Shown: positions 7,581 through 15,090, counted from the stretch's first letter. The stretch is 17,006 nucleotides of DNA from Candidatus Rokubacteria bacterium RIFCSPLOWO2_02_FULL_72_37 (GCA_001790315.1 MGCE01000141.1:1-17006); one strand, 5' to 3'. Made by a program: numbers and translations. Notes: a model not told the origin generated them from the sequence alone.

Positions 7581-9371
7581 ATGATGTTGTCCCGCATTCG
7601 CAATTTCTCGATCGTCGCGCACATCGATCACGGCAAGTCGACGCTGGCCGACCGGCTGCTCGCACTGACCGGGACGATGGATGCCAAGAAGGCCGTGGAC
7701 CAGGTGCTCGACTCGATGGATCTCGAACGCGAGCGGGGCATCACGATCAAGGCGCACACGGTCCGCCTGCTCTACCGGGCGCGCGACGGCCAGGAATACA
7801 CGCTGAATCTCATCGACACGCCGGGCCACGTCGACTTCTCCTACGAGGTCTCCCGCGCCCTGGCCGCGTGCGAGGGCGCCCTCCTCATCATCGACGCCGC
7901 CCAGGGGATCGAGGCGCAGACGCTCGCGAACTTCTATCTGGCCAGTGACGCGAACCTCACGATCGTTCCGGTGCTGAACAAGATCGACCTGCCGGCCGCC
8001 GACGTCGAAGGCACGCGCGCGCAGATCACCGAAGCGCTCGACCTCGACGGCGATGAGGCGCTCGCCATCTCGGCGAAGCACGGCACGGGCGTGCCGGAGG
8101 TGCTCGAGGCGATCGTCCAGCGCATCCCGCCGCCCGACGGCGACCCGGACGGTCCGTTGAAGGCGCTCGTCTTCGACTCCTACTACGACACCTACCAGGG
8201 AGGGGTCGTCTACGTGCGGCTGAAGGATGGACGGGTCCGGCCCGGGACCCGCATCCTCCTCATGTCGAACGGCCGGACCTACGACGTCCAGCAGGTGGGC
8301 GTCTTCAGCCCCGACATGCGCCCCGTCGAGGAGCTCTCCGCCGGCCAGGTCGGGTACATCACCGCCGCGATCAAGCGGGTCGCCGACGCGAAGGTCGGCG
8401 AGACGATCACGGAGGCGTCGCGACCGACGGCCGCGCCGTTCCCCGGCTATCGCGACGCCAAGCCCATGGTGTTCGCGGGCCTCTACCCGATCGAGGACAC
8501 CGACTACGAAGCGCTGCGCGACGCGCTGGAGAAGCTCCGCCTCAACGACCCGGCGTTCACCTTCGAGCCCGAGACGTCCCTCGCGCTCGGCTACGGCTTC
8601 CGCTGCGGCTTCCTCGGCATGCTCCACATGGAGATCGTCCAGGAGCGCCTCGAGCGCGAGTTCGACCTGTCACTGATCGTCACCGCGCCGAGCGTGCAGT
8701 ACCGGATCCTGACGACGCGGGGCGAGGTGCTCGACATCGACAATCCGTCGAAGCTCCCGGCGCCCGACAAGATCGAGCAGATGGAGGAGCCGTACGTCAG
8801 GTCGTCCGTGTTCGTTCCCACCGAATTCATGACGACGATCTACAAGCTCGCGCAGGAGAAGCGCGGCGAGCACAAGTCGCTCGAGTATCATGGCAAGCGC
8901 GTCCACATCCGCTTCGACTTTCCCCTGGCCGAGATCGTCGTGGACTTCTACGACAAGCTCAAGTCGATCTCCAAGGGCTACGCCTCGTTCGACTACGAGT
9001 TCGCCGACTTCCGGCCCTCGGAGCTCGTCAAGCTGGACATCCTGCTGAACGGCGACCCGGTCGACGCCCTTTCGATCATCGTCCACCGCGAGAAGGCGTA
9101 CGAGAAGGGCAAGGCGCTCGTCGAGAAGCTGCGCGCCGTGATCCCGCGGCAGCTGTTCGAGGTGGCGATCCAGGCGGCCATCGGCAGCCGGGTCATCGCG
9201 CGCGAAACCGTGAAGGCGATGGGCAAGAACGTCACCGCGAAGTGTTATGGTGGTGACATCACGCGAAAGCGCAAACTCCTCGAGCGCCAGAAGGAAGGAA
9301 AGAAGCGGATGAAGCAGGTCGGCCGTGTCGAGGTCCCGCAAGAGGCGTTCTTGTCGGTCCTCAAGAGCTGA
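7581..9371 (+). CDS. lepA: Translation factor EF4 / LepA GTPase
   Basis: A ribosome-binding GTPase of 596 residues, the family norm, with a role in translation initiation/elongation quality. The G motifs are AHIDHGKST (13-21), RGITIK (52-57), DTPGH (79-83) and NKID (133-136). The C-terminal domain typical of LepA rather than EF-G includes AKCYGGDITRKRKLLERQK and KRMKQVGRVEVPQEAF. No residue looks abnormal. Two tandem ATGs (7581, 7584) are possible starts; the second gives the same -10 to ATG distance as other genes here. No clear ribosome binding site is present. It opens the lepA-lepB-hemW segment; lepA followed by lepB is a proteobacterial order, while lepA near hemW-hrcA is the Firmicutes order. 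Confidence 0.97.
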   Translation: MMLSRIRNFSIVAHIDHGKSTLADRLLALTGTMDAKKAVDQVLDSMDLERERGITIKAHTVRLLYRARDGQEYTLNLIDTPGHVDFSYEVSRALAACEGALLIIDAAQGIEAQTLANFYLASDANLTIVPVLNKIDLPAADVEGTRAQITEALDLDGDEALAISAKHGTGVPEVLEAIVQRIPPPDGDPDGPLKALVFDSYYDTYQGGVVYVRLKDGRVRPGTRILLMSNGRTYDVQQVGVFSPDMRPVEELSAGQVGYITAAIKRVADAKVGETITEASRPTAAPFPGYRDAKPMVFAGLYPIEDTDYEALRDALEKLRLNDPAFTFEPETSLALGYGFRCGFLGMLHMEIVQERLEREFDLSLIVTAPSVQYRILTTRGEVLDIDNPSKLPAPDKIEQMEEPYVRSSVFVPTEFMTTIYKLAQEKRGEHKSLEYHGKRVHIRFDFPLAEIVVDFYDKLKSISKGYASFDYEFADFRPSELVKLDILLNGDPVDALSIIVHREKAYEKGKALVEKLRAVIPRQLFEVAIQAAIGSRVIARETVKAMGKNVTAKCYGGDITRKRKLLERQKEGKKRMKQVGRVEVPQEAFLSVLKS

Positions 9372-9378
9372 GCGCCGG

Positions 9379-10080
9379 ATGGACAAGCACGAGATCGACG
9401 CCCGGGTCGCCGGCTCCACGGAGGCCCGGGGCCTGCCCGCGGAGGTGGTCGACCTGCCGCGACGCAAGAAGTCGGTCGCCCGCGAGTACGTCGAGGCCAT
9501 CGCCATCGCGATCGTGCTGGCGCTGGTCATCCGCACCCTCGTCGTCCAGGCGTTCACGATCCCGTCCGGCTCGATGATGGACACGCTCCTCATCGGCGAC
9601 TACATCCTCGTGAACAAGTTCCTCTACGGCCCGGAGATCCCGCTCACGGACGCCCACCTGCCGGGCCTGCGCGCTCCGCAGCGCGGCGACATCATCGTGT
9701 TCAAGTACCCGCAGGACGAGCGCCGTGATTTCATCAAGCGCATCATCGGCACGCCCGGCGACCAGATCCTGATTCGAGGAGCGCGGGTGTTCGTGAACGG
9801 CGTGCCACTCACCGAACCGTACACCAGGCACGCGAACTCGGCGACGCGGCGCCCCGACGCGGACACGTACTGCGGATACGCGTACGGCTGCGAGCCGACG
9901 GTCGTACCGCCCGGTGCCTACTTCGTGATGGGCGACAACCGCGACAACTCGCAGGACAGCCGGTACTGGGGCTTCGTCAGACGAGAGAAGATCAAGGGCA
10001 AGGCCTTCCTGATCTACTGGTCGTGGGACAGCGACAGGCACTGGCTACGCTGGTGGCGGCTCGCCAACTATATTCCGTGA
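9379..10080 (+). CDS. lepB: Signal peptidase I
   Basis: An inner-membrane serine protease of 233 residues that removes signal peptides from exported proteins. A charged N-terminus precedes one membrane anchor (about 38-58). Catalytic Ser65 lies in IPSGSMMDTL and the general base Lys120 in RDFIKRIIG. The family box GDNRDNSQDSRYWG is at 185-198. Cys165 and Cys171, six apart, match the spacing of the periplasmic disulfide of E. coli LepB. I chose ATG 9379, eight bases after the lepA stop, because the open frame upstream overlaps lepA and is rich in Arg/Ser shadow sequence. It probably shares a transcript with lepA. Its end is followed by the repeat-bearing spacer before hemW. Confidence 0.95.
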   Translation: MDKHEIDARVAGSTEARGLPAEVVDLPRRKKSVAREYVEAIAIAIVLALVIRTLVVQAFTIPSGSMMDTLLIGDYILVNKFLYGPEIPLTDAHLPGLRAPQRGDIIVFKYPQDERRDFIKRIIGTPGDQILIRGARVFVNGVPLTEPYTRHANSATRRPDADTYCGYAYGCEPTVVPPGAYFVMGDNRDNSQDSRYWGFVRREKIKGKAFLIYWSWDSDRHWLRWWRLANYIP

Positions 10081-10133
10081 CTATTGTAGCGGGGTCCGCC
10101 AGGCCGCGATTTACGGTGGGTGGCCTGACGCAG

Positions 10134-10296
10134 GAGCGGGCTGGCTCCGTCCCGGCCCCGGCGGACCACCCGTTCGCACACGAGCGGGCCGGCTCCGTCC
10201 CGGCCCCGGCGGACCACCCGTTCGCACACGAGCGGGCTGGCTCCGTCCCGGCCCCGGCGGACCACCCGTTCGCACACGAGCGGGCTGGCTCCGTCC
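10134..10296 (+). repeat. Tandem 48-bp repeat, three full copies and a degenerate fourth
   Basis: Full copies lie at 10134-10181, 10182-10229 and 10230-10277. A fourth starts at 10278, matches for 19 bases and then breaks up, apparently with an internal deletion. The full copies differ at only one position (T in copies 1 and 3, C in copy 2), so the expansion is recent or kept uniform. Each unit opens GAGCGGGCTGGCTCC and contains an imperfect palindrome: TCCG and CCGG arms paired with CCGG and CGGA around a tight CC loop. Because 48 is divisible by three, the hemW frame stays open and would encode repeats of ERAGSVPAPADHPFAH. There are no unique spacers, so it is not CRISPR. The 218-base lepB-hemW gap holds little else. 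Confidence 0.93.
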
Positions 10297-10298
10297 TG

Positions 10299-11441
10299 GT
10301 GGACAACCCGCCGGGATCCTCGTCGCTCGGGTTCTACATCCACGTCCCGTTCTGCGCCCGGCGCTGCGGTTACTGTAGCTTCAACACGGCGCGCCTCGAG
10401 GATGCCGCGATGGGGCGCTACCTCGACGCGCTCCAGCGCGAACTCGACCTCCTCGGCGCGCTCGCCTGGGCGCCGGACGTCCGGGTCACGACGGTGTTCT
10501 TCGGCGGCGGCACGCCCTCTCTGCTCGCTCCCGCCGAGCTCGCCGCCATCCTCGAGCGACTGGGCACCCGTTTCGAGGTCGCGCGCGACGCGGAGGTGAC
10601 AGTCGAGTGCAACCCGGAGAGCGTGACCCGCCCGCGGCTCGAGGGCTACCGCGCCGCCGGTGTGAACCGCGTGAGCCTCGGCGTGCAGTCCCTCGATGAC
10701 GCGCTGCTGCAGCGGCTCGGCCGGCTCCACGACGCCCGCGGCGCGCGCGCGGCGTTCGCCGCCGCGCGCGAGGCGGGGTTCACCAACGTGAGCGTCGACC
10801 TGATGTACGGCCTTCCCGGGCTCGACACCGACGGCTTCGCGTGCACGCTCGAGGCGGTGCTCGACTGGGAACCCGAGCATCTCTCGGCCTACGCGCTCAC
10901 CCTGGACGCAGGCAGTCGCTGGGCCGCCGAGGGCGTCAGCAACCTCCCCCAGGAGCAGACGGTCGTCGATCAGTACTGGAGGCTCGCGGGCGCCGCCGCG
11001 GCCCGCGACTTCGAGCACTACGAGGTCTCCAACTATGCGCGTCCCGGGTTCCGGGCGCGCCACAACCTCGTCTATTGGCGCGGGGCCGAATATCTATGCG
11101 CCGGGCCGGGCGCGTGCGGATTCGTCGGCAGCCTGCGCTACGCGAACGTGCGAGGGACCGCGCGCTGGTGCGAGACGCTCGAGCGCGGCGCGTTGCCCGT
11201 GGACGCCTCGGAGACCCTGACGCCGCGTCAGCGCCTCGCCGAGCGTCTGATCCTCGGCCTGAGGACCGCCGACGGCGTGCCGCGCGCGTGGCTCGACGAG
11301 CGCCTCGATGGCGACGCACGGCTCCGGCGCCACATCGCCAGCTGGCGCGAGCGCCGGCTCCTGGCGGAGACGGGGGATCGGGTGTGGCTCAGCGAGGAGG
11401 GCTTCCTGCTCTCCGACGCGTTGTTCGTCGAATTGCTATAA
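10299..11441 (+). CDS. hemW: Heme chaperone HemW (radical SAM family, HemN-like)
   Basis: A 380-residue radical SAM protein related to coproporphyrinogen dehydrogenase; HemW proteins bind heme and deliver it to membrane respiratory proteins. Cys19, Cys23 and Cys26 in FCARRCGYC hold the 4Fe-4S cluster, and FFGGGTPSLL is the SAM-domain glycine motif. HNLVYW is the HemW-type C-terminal motif. The usual GAH that follows reads GAC here (CAGPGACGF), an unusual His-to-Cys change. I chose GTG 10299 because it gives the family length, with LGFYIHVPFC near the N-terminus. In-frame GTGs at 10116 and 10077 would add the repeat-encoded extension; none has a good ribosome binding site. The TAA stop lies inside the predicted hrcA -10 element. 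HemN activity is unlikely but not excluded. Confidence 0.9.
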   Translation: MDNPPGSSSLGFYIHVPFCARRCGYCSFNTARLEDAAMGRYLDALQRELDLLGALAWAPDVRVTTVFFGGGTPSLLAPAELAAILERLGTRFEVARDAEVTVECNPESVTRPRLEGYRAAGVNRVSLGVQSLDDALLQRLGRLHDARGARAAFAAAREAGFTNVSVDLMYGLPGLDTDGFACTLEAVLDWEPEHLSAYALTLDAGSRWAAEGVSNLPQEQTVVDQYWRLAGAAAARDFEHYEVSNYARPGFRARHNLVYWRGAEYLCAGPGACGFVGSLRYANVRGTARWCETLERGALPVDASETLTPRQRLAERLILGLRTADGVPRAWLDERLDGDARLRRHIASWRERRLLAETGDRVWLSEEGFLLSDALFVELL

Positions 11442-11442
11442 T
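11434..11442 (+). promoter_or_regulatory. Extended -10 promoter element for hrcA
   Basis: TGCTATAAT is a perfect extended -10. It ends eight bases before ATG 11451 and includes the hemW stop codon TAA. No convincing -35 is seen. The 13 bases ATTGCTATAATCC are identical to those before grpE. The position predicts a transcript starting at or almost at the ATG. No CIRCE operator overlaps it. Confidence 0.7.
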
Positions 11443-11450
11443 CCGGCTAC

Positions 11451-12473
11451 ATGGACGCTCGTCATCGCGACGTCCTCATCGCGGTCATTCGCGAGTACAT
11501 CGATTCCGCCGAGCCCGTCGGCTCTCGCGTGCTGTCCAAGCGGCATTTCCCGAGCCTCTCGCCCGCGACGATCCGCAACGCGATGGCCGACCTGGAGGAC
11601 ATGGGCTACCTCGTCCAGCCGCACACGAGTGCGGGGCGTGTACCGACGGACAAGGCCTACCGCTTCTACGTCGGCTCGTTCCCCCCAGCCCAGGCGCCGA
11701 AGGCCGCGGCCCGCGACACCCTGCCCACGCGACGTTCCGGTATCGACGGCTTCATGGAGCGCACCTCCACCCACCTCTCGACCGCGACGAAGCTGACGGG
11801 CCTCCTGCTTGCTCCGCCGCTCAAGCAGACGACGCTGGCGCGGGTGGACCTCATGCCCCTCGAGGAGGACCGGGCGCTGGCGGTGATCGTCACCGACGCC
11901 GGCTGGGTGACCGCGCGCGCGGTGACGCTCGATCCGCCACTCTCCGTGGACGAGGTCCGCGCGATCGGCCGCGAGTTGACGCGGCACTTCGCCGGACGCA
12001 GTGTCCAGGAGATCGTGGACATGGAGTCGGCCCCGAGCGACCCGCTCGACGCGCTGCACACCCGGGCGCGGGCGGTCACCGAGCAGATCGTCGCGCTCCT
12101 CCGGGGGCGAACGCTCTACGTCAGCGGCACCATCAACATGCTCGACCACCCCGAGTTCTGGGACATCGAGAGCACGCGTGAGCTGCTCCGGACGTTCGAG
12201 CACAAGGAGCGTCTCGCCGACCTCATGACGTCGCTCGCCGCCGACGAGGGGATGCGCGTGACGATCGGCGAGGAGAACCCCTACGCCGAGATGCGCGGGT
12301 GCACCCTGATCACGTCCACGTACCTCTACCATGACCAGGTCGTCGGCATCCTCGGCGTCGTCGGCCCGCGGCGCCTGCCCTATCCGGAGGTGATCTCCGT
12401 GGTCAACGAGACGGCGCGGCACGTGACCGAGGCCCTCTCGCGGGTGCGCCAGGACCTCTACCTGCCCTCGTAG
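11451..12473 (+). CDS. hrcA: Heat-inducible transcription repressor HrcA
   Basis: A 340-residue repressor that elsewhere binds CIRCE operators to control groE and dnaK operons, with GroEL as corepressor. The N-terminal winged helix (about 1-75) contains EPVGSRVLSK and the highly conserved run from PATIRNAMADLEDMGY to HTSAGRVPTDKAYRFYV. A middle insert domain and the C-terminal dimer domain follow, the latter ending with ILGVVGPRRLPYPEVI as in the family. ATG 11451 is the standard start. No Shine-Dalgarno sequence precedes it; the -10 is eight bases away. It stands directly before grpE and dnaJ, the classical arrangement, but I find no TTAGCACTC-type CIRCE half-sites in this window, so its targets are presumably elsewhere. 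Confidence 0.96.
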   Translation: MDARHRDVLIAVIREYIDSAEPVGSRVLSKRHFPSLSPATIRNAMADLEDMGYLVQPHTSAGRVPTDKAYRFYVGSFPPAQAPKAAARDTLPTRRSGIDGFMERTSTHLSTATKLTGLLLAPPLKQTTLARVDLMPLEEDRALAVIVTDAGWVTARAVTLDPPLSVDEVRAIGRELTRHFAGRSVQEIVDMESAPSDPLDALHTRARAVTEQIVALLRGRTLYVSGTINMLDHPEFWDIESTRELLRTFEHKERLADLMTSLAADEGMRVTIGEENPYAEMRGCTLITSTYLYHDQVVGILGVVGPRRLPYPEVISVVNETARHVTEALSRVRQDLYLPS

Positions 12474-12493
12474 CTCGCGCGCGATCCCGGCAT

Positions 12494-12502
12494 TGCTATA
12501 AT
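12494..12502 (+). promoter_or_regulatory. Extended -10 promoter element for grpE-dnaJ
   Basis: TGCTATAAT, a perfect extended -10, lies in the 38-base hrcA-grpE gap and ends nine bases before ATG 12512. The surrounding ATTGCTATAATCC equals the one before hrcA. No -35 and no sigma-32-like element are apparent. It favours ATG 12512 over the in-frame ATG 12527 as the grpE start. Confidence 0.7.
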
Positions 12503-12511
12503 CCCATACGT

Positions 12512-13084
12512 ATGGATGACGCTCAGATGACCGACACCCCGTCCGCCGAGGACGCGCCCGCGAGCGGGCCCCGCTCCGAGATCGAGGAGCTGCGCCGTCA
12601 GCTCGATGAGAAGCAGGACCGCCTGCTCCGGGCGCTCGCCGAGACCGAGAACGTCCGCCGGCGCGCCCAGCGCGACCGCGAGGACTACGTCCGGTACGCC
12701 AACGAGACCATGGTCCGCGATCTGATCCCCGTGCTCGACAACCTCGATCGCGCGCTGGAGGCGGTGCGAGCCGCGAGCCGTTCGACGACCGAGGCGAGCG
12801 GTGACGTGCCCGGCACTGGCGGCGTCGGCTCCCTGCTCGAGGGCGTCGAGCTGATCCAACGCGAGCTGTTGAAGGTGCTGGAGCGCGCGGGGGTGACCCG
12901 CTACTCGGCGGTCGGGCAGCCCTTCGATCCGACCCGTCACGAGGCGATCGCCCGTGTCGTCAGCCTGGACGCTCCTCCGGACACCGTCGTGGCCGAGCAG
13001 CTGCCCGGCTATCTGCTGAACGGTCGCGTCGTGCGGGCGGCGCTCGTCGCCGTCTCGGGCGCGCCGGACGAGGGCGACGCGTAG
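12512..13084 (+). CDS. grpE: Nucleotide exchange factor GrpE
   Basis: A cytoplasmic co-chaperone of 190 residues that releases ADP from DnaK. A short acidic disordered N-terminus (1-20) leads to the long dimerisation coiled coil (about 22-85), including ALAETENVRRRAQRDRED and the conserved LIPVLDNLDRALE. A Ser/Thr/Gly-rich linker (about 88-107) follows. The beta domain carries the signature VGQPFDPTRHEAI (about 134-146) and ends with GYLLNGRVVRAALVAVS. It has its own predicted promoter 38 bases or fewer after hrcA. The TAG stop abuts the dnaJ GTG with no spacer, where dnaK stands in the classical operon. Confidence 0.95.
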   Translation: MDDAQMTDTPSAEDAPASGPRSEIEELRRQLDEKQDRLLRALAETENVRRRAQRDREDYVRYANETMVRDLIPVLDNLDRALEAVRAASRSTTEASGDVPGTGGVGSLLEGVELIQRELLKVLERAGVTRYSAVGQPFDPTRHEAIARVVSLDAPPDTVVAEQLPGYLLNGRVVRAALVAVSGAPDEGDA

Positions 13085-14179
13085 GTGGCGCGCGACTACT
13101 ACGAGGTCCTCGGCGTCTCGCGCGGCGCGACCGACGCCGAGATCAAGAAGGCGTACCGTCAGCTCGCGATGCAGTACCATCCCGACCGTAACCCGGGAGA
13201 CAAGAGCTCGGAGGAACGCTTCAAGGAAGCCAACGAGGCGTATGCGGTGCTCTCCGACCCCGATCGACGCGCCCACTTCGACCGCTTCGGCACCGCCGGG
13301 CCCGGGGCCGGGCCCGGCTTCGGCGACGCGGGCTTCGGCTCGCTCTTCGAGGACATCTTCGAGAATTTCTTCGCGGGAGCCCCGCGTGGGCGCCGTTCGC
13401 GCGCCGTGCGCGGCGACGACCTCCAGTACGAGCTGAAGATCACGCTCGAGGAGGCCGCGGCGGGCATGGACACGAAGATCCAGATCCCACGCCTCGAGGC
13501 GTGCGAGGCGTGCGGCGGCGACGGCATCGAGCCGGGCAACCGTCTCGAGACCTGCGAGATGTGCCACGGCCGCGGCGAGGTGCGCCGCAGCCATGGCTTC
13601 CTCACCGTGGCGCAGCCGTGCCCCAAGTGCCAGGGCGCGGGCCAGCTCAACCGGAACCCGTGCAAGCGGTGCCGCGGCGAAGGGCGGCAGCGCGCCGAGC
13701 GCATGCTCACGCTCAAGATCCCCGCCGGCGTCGACGACGGGATGCAGCTCCGTCTCAGCGGCGAAGGCTCGGGCGGCGTCCGCGGTGGACCGCGGGGCGA
13801 CCTCTACGTGCTCCTGCGGATCCGCGAGCACGACCTGTTCACCCGTGACGGCGCCGACCTCCACTGCGACGTCCCGGTGTCCTTCTCTCAGGTCGCCCTC
13901 GGCGCCGAGGTCGAGGTGCCGGTGCTCGGCGGCACGGCGAAGCTCAAGATCCCCCCCGGCAGCCAGCCGCACGAGGTTCTTCGCCTGCGGGGCAAGGGCA
14001 TGCCCCACCTGCGCCAGCGCGGTCACGGCGACGCGTGCTACCGGCTCGTCCTCGAGGTGCCCGCGAAGCTGAGCGCCAAGCAGCGCGAAGCGCTCGACGC
14101 GTTCGAGGCCGCGAGCCGGAGCGAACGCGGCCCCCTGATGGCCGCCTTCGTCGAGCGCATGAAGAAGCTGCTCGGCTGA
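13085..14179 (+). CDS. dnaJ: Chaperone DnaJ (type I Hsp40)
   Basis: A 364-residue co-chaperone that delivers unfolded clients to DnaK and stimulates its ATPase. The J domain (1-68) has His32-Pro33-Asp34. A Gly/Phe-rich linker (about 69-98) follows. The zinc domain has all four CxxCxGxG repeats, with cysteines at 140/143, 157/160, 179/182 and 193/196. The C-terminal client-binding beta domains complete a full type I protein. It starts with GTG, which gives the family-standard ARDYYEVLGVSRGA; the codon directly follows the grpE TAG and lacks its own ribosome binding site, so coupling to grpE is likely. CbpA-type proteins lack the zinc repeats, so this is true DnaJ. Confidence 0.96.
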   Translation: MARDYYEVLGVSRGATDAEIKKAYRQLAMQYHPDRNPGDKSSEERFKEANEAYAVLSDPDRRAHFDRFGTAGPGAGPGFGDAGFGSLFEDIFENFFAGAPRGRRSRAVRGDDLQYELKITLEEAAAGMDTKIQIPRLEACEACGGDGIEPGNRLETCEMCHGRGEVRRSHGFLTVAQPCPKCQGAGQLNRNPCKRCRGEGRQRAERMLTLKIPAGVDDGMQLRLSGEGSGGVRGGPRGDLYVLLRIREHDLFTRDGADLHCDVPVSFSQVALGAEVEVPVLGGTAKLKIPPGSQPHEVLRLRGKGMPHLRQRGHGDACYRLVLEVPAKLSAKQREALDAFEAASRSERGPLMAAFVERMKKLLG

Positions 14180-14184
14180 CCTCG

Positions 14185-15090
14185 ATGTCGTCCTCCCGCT
14201 ACTGGGAGCTCCGTGTCCCGGTGAGCCCGGCCCTCGCCGAGGGGCTCACCAATTTCGTCTGGGAGCTCGGCGCCCTCGGCGTCGTTGAGGAGGAGGAGCC
14301 GGACAAGCCCTCGCGGCTCCGTGCGTTCTTCCCGAAGACCGAGTTCGCCGCGGCGCTCGAGGAGCGCGTGCGCGCCTACCTGGACGGCGTTCGCGCGCTC
14401 GGCTTCGAGACGCCTGGCGGGCCGAGCGTCGTGGCCCTCGCCGACGAGGACTGGGCCGAGGCGTGGCGCGCCCACTTCCGGCCCGTGGCCGTCGGCCGCT
14501 CGCTGCTGGTGGTGCCGCCGTGGGAGCGACCGCCGCGGACGGCGCGGCTCGTGGTCACGATCGAGCCGGGCCGCGCGTTCGGCACGGGACAGCACGGGAG
14601 CACCGTCGGCTGCCTCCTGCGCCTGGAGGCGCTGCTCCAGAACGGCGCGCCCGCGGAGGCGATCGACCTCGGAACGGGCTCGGGCATCCTCGCGATCACC
14701 GCCGCCCGGCTCGGGGTGGGCTCGGTGCTGGCGGTGGACGAAGACCCCGACGCCGTCGCCGCGGCGATCGCCAACGCCGCGCGCAACGGCGTCTGTGATC
14801 GCGTGCGCTGCGTGCTCTCCGCGGCATCGTGCCTCGACGCGCCCGCCGCGCCGCTCGTCGTCGCGAACCTCCTGGCCGCCGCGCACCTGCGCCTGGGCGG
14901 CCGCTACGGACGGTGGGTGACGGGCGGCGGCACCCTGATCCTGGGCGGCATCCTCGACGCGGAGGCGCCGGTCGTGGCCGGGGCGCTGGGCGCCCACGGG
15001 TTCATCGAGCGCGCCCGGGCGTCCGTCGAGGGCTGGACGAGCCTCGAGCTCCAGCGGGGGCCGCGTGCGCCGCTTCACGATCGCGCCTGA
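14185..15090 (+). CDS. prmA: Ribosomal protein L11 methyltransferase
   Basis: A SAM-dependent methyltransferase of 301 residues that modifies ribosomal protein L11. The N-terminal substrate-recognition domain (about 1-85) is followed by the family block DEDWAEAWRAHFRP (87-100) and by IEPGRAFGTGQHGST (126-140; the consensus is DPGxAFGTGxHxTT). The SAM motif DLGTGSGILA is at 161-170, then VDEDPDA, and VANLLA (226-231) matches the catalytic NLLA region. ATG 14185, five bases after the dnaJ stop, gives the right N-terminus; upstream sequence in frame is a shadow of dnaJ. dnaJ-prmA-rsmE is a long-conserved order. Its end overlaps the rsmE start by 26 bases. Confidence 0.93.
   Translation: MSSSRYWELRVPVSPALAEGLTNFVWELGALGVVEEEEPDKPSRLRAFFPKTEFAAALEERVRAYLDGVRALGFETPGGPSVVALADEDWAEAWRAHFRPVAVGRSLLVVPPWERPPRTARLVVTIEPGRAFGTGQHGSTVGCLLRLEALLQNGAPAEAIDLGTGSGILAITAARLGVGSVLAVDEDPDAVAAAIANAARNGVCDRVRCVLSAASCLDAPAAPLVVANLLAAAHLRLGGRYGRWVTGGGTLILGGILDAEAPVVAGALGAHGFIERARASVEGWTSLELQRGPRAPLHDRA

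Noticed and set aside
6798..8627. Long minus-strand reading frame (609 codons) across the nucleotidyltransferase and lepA genes
   Set aside because: It is antisense to two unmistakable genes, is Arg/Asp/Val-rich as expected of high-GC antisense frames, and shows no recognisable motif.
10134..10296. CRISPR array
   Set aside because: The copies are head-to-tail with no unique spacers, the unit is 48 bp, and no cas genes are nearby.
10023..10298. hemW starting at ATG 10023
   Set aside because: It would overlap the last 58 bases of lepB and add residues with no family resemblance; GTG 10299 gives the expected N-terminus. The in-frame GTG at 10116 is kept open as an alternative.
11421..11442. 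TTGTTC as the -35 of the hrcA promoter
   Set aside because: The spacing to TATAAT is only 10 bases, too short for a sigma-70 promoter; the TGn extension explains the site better.
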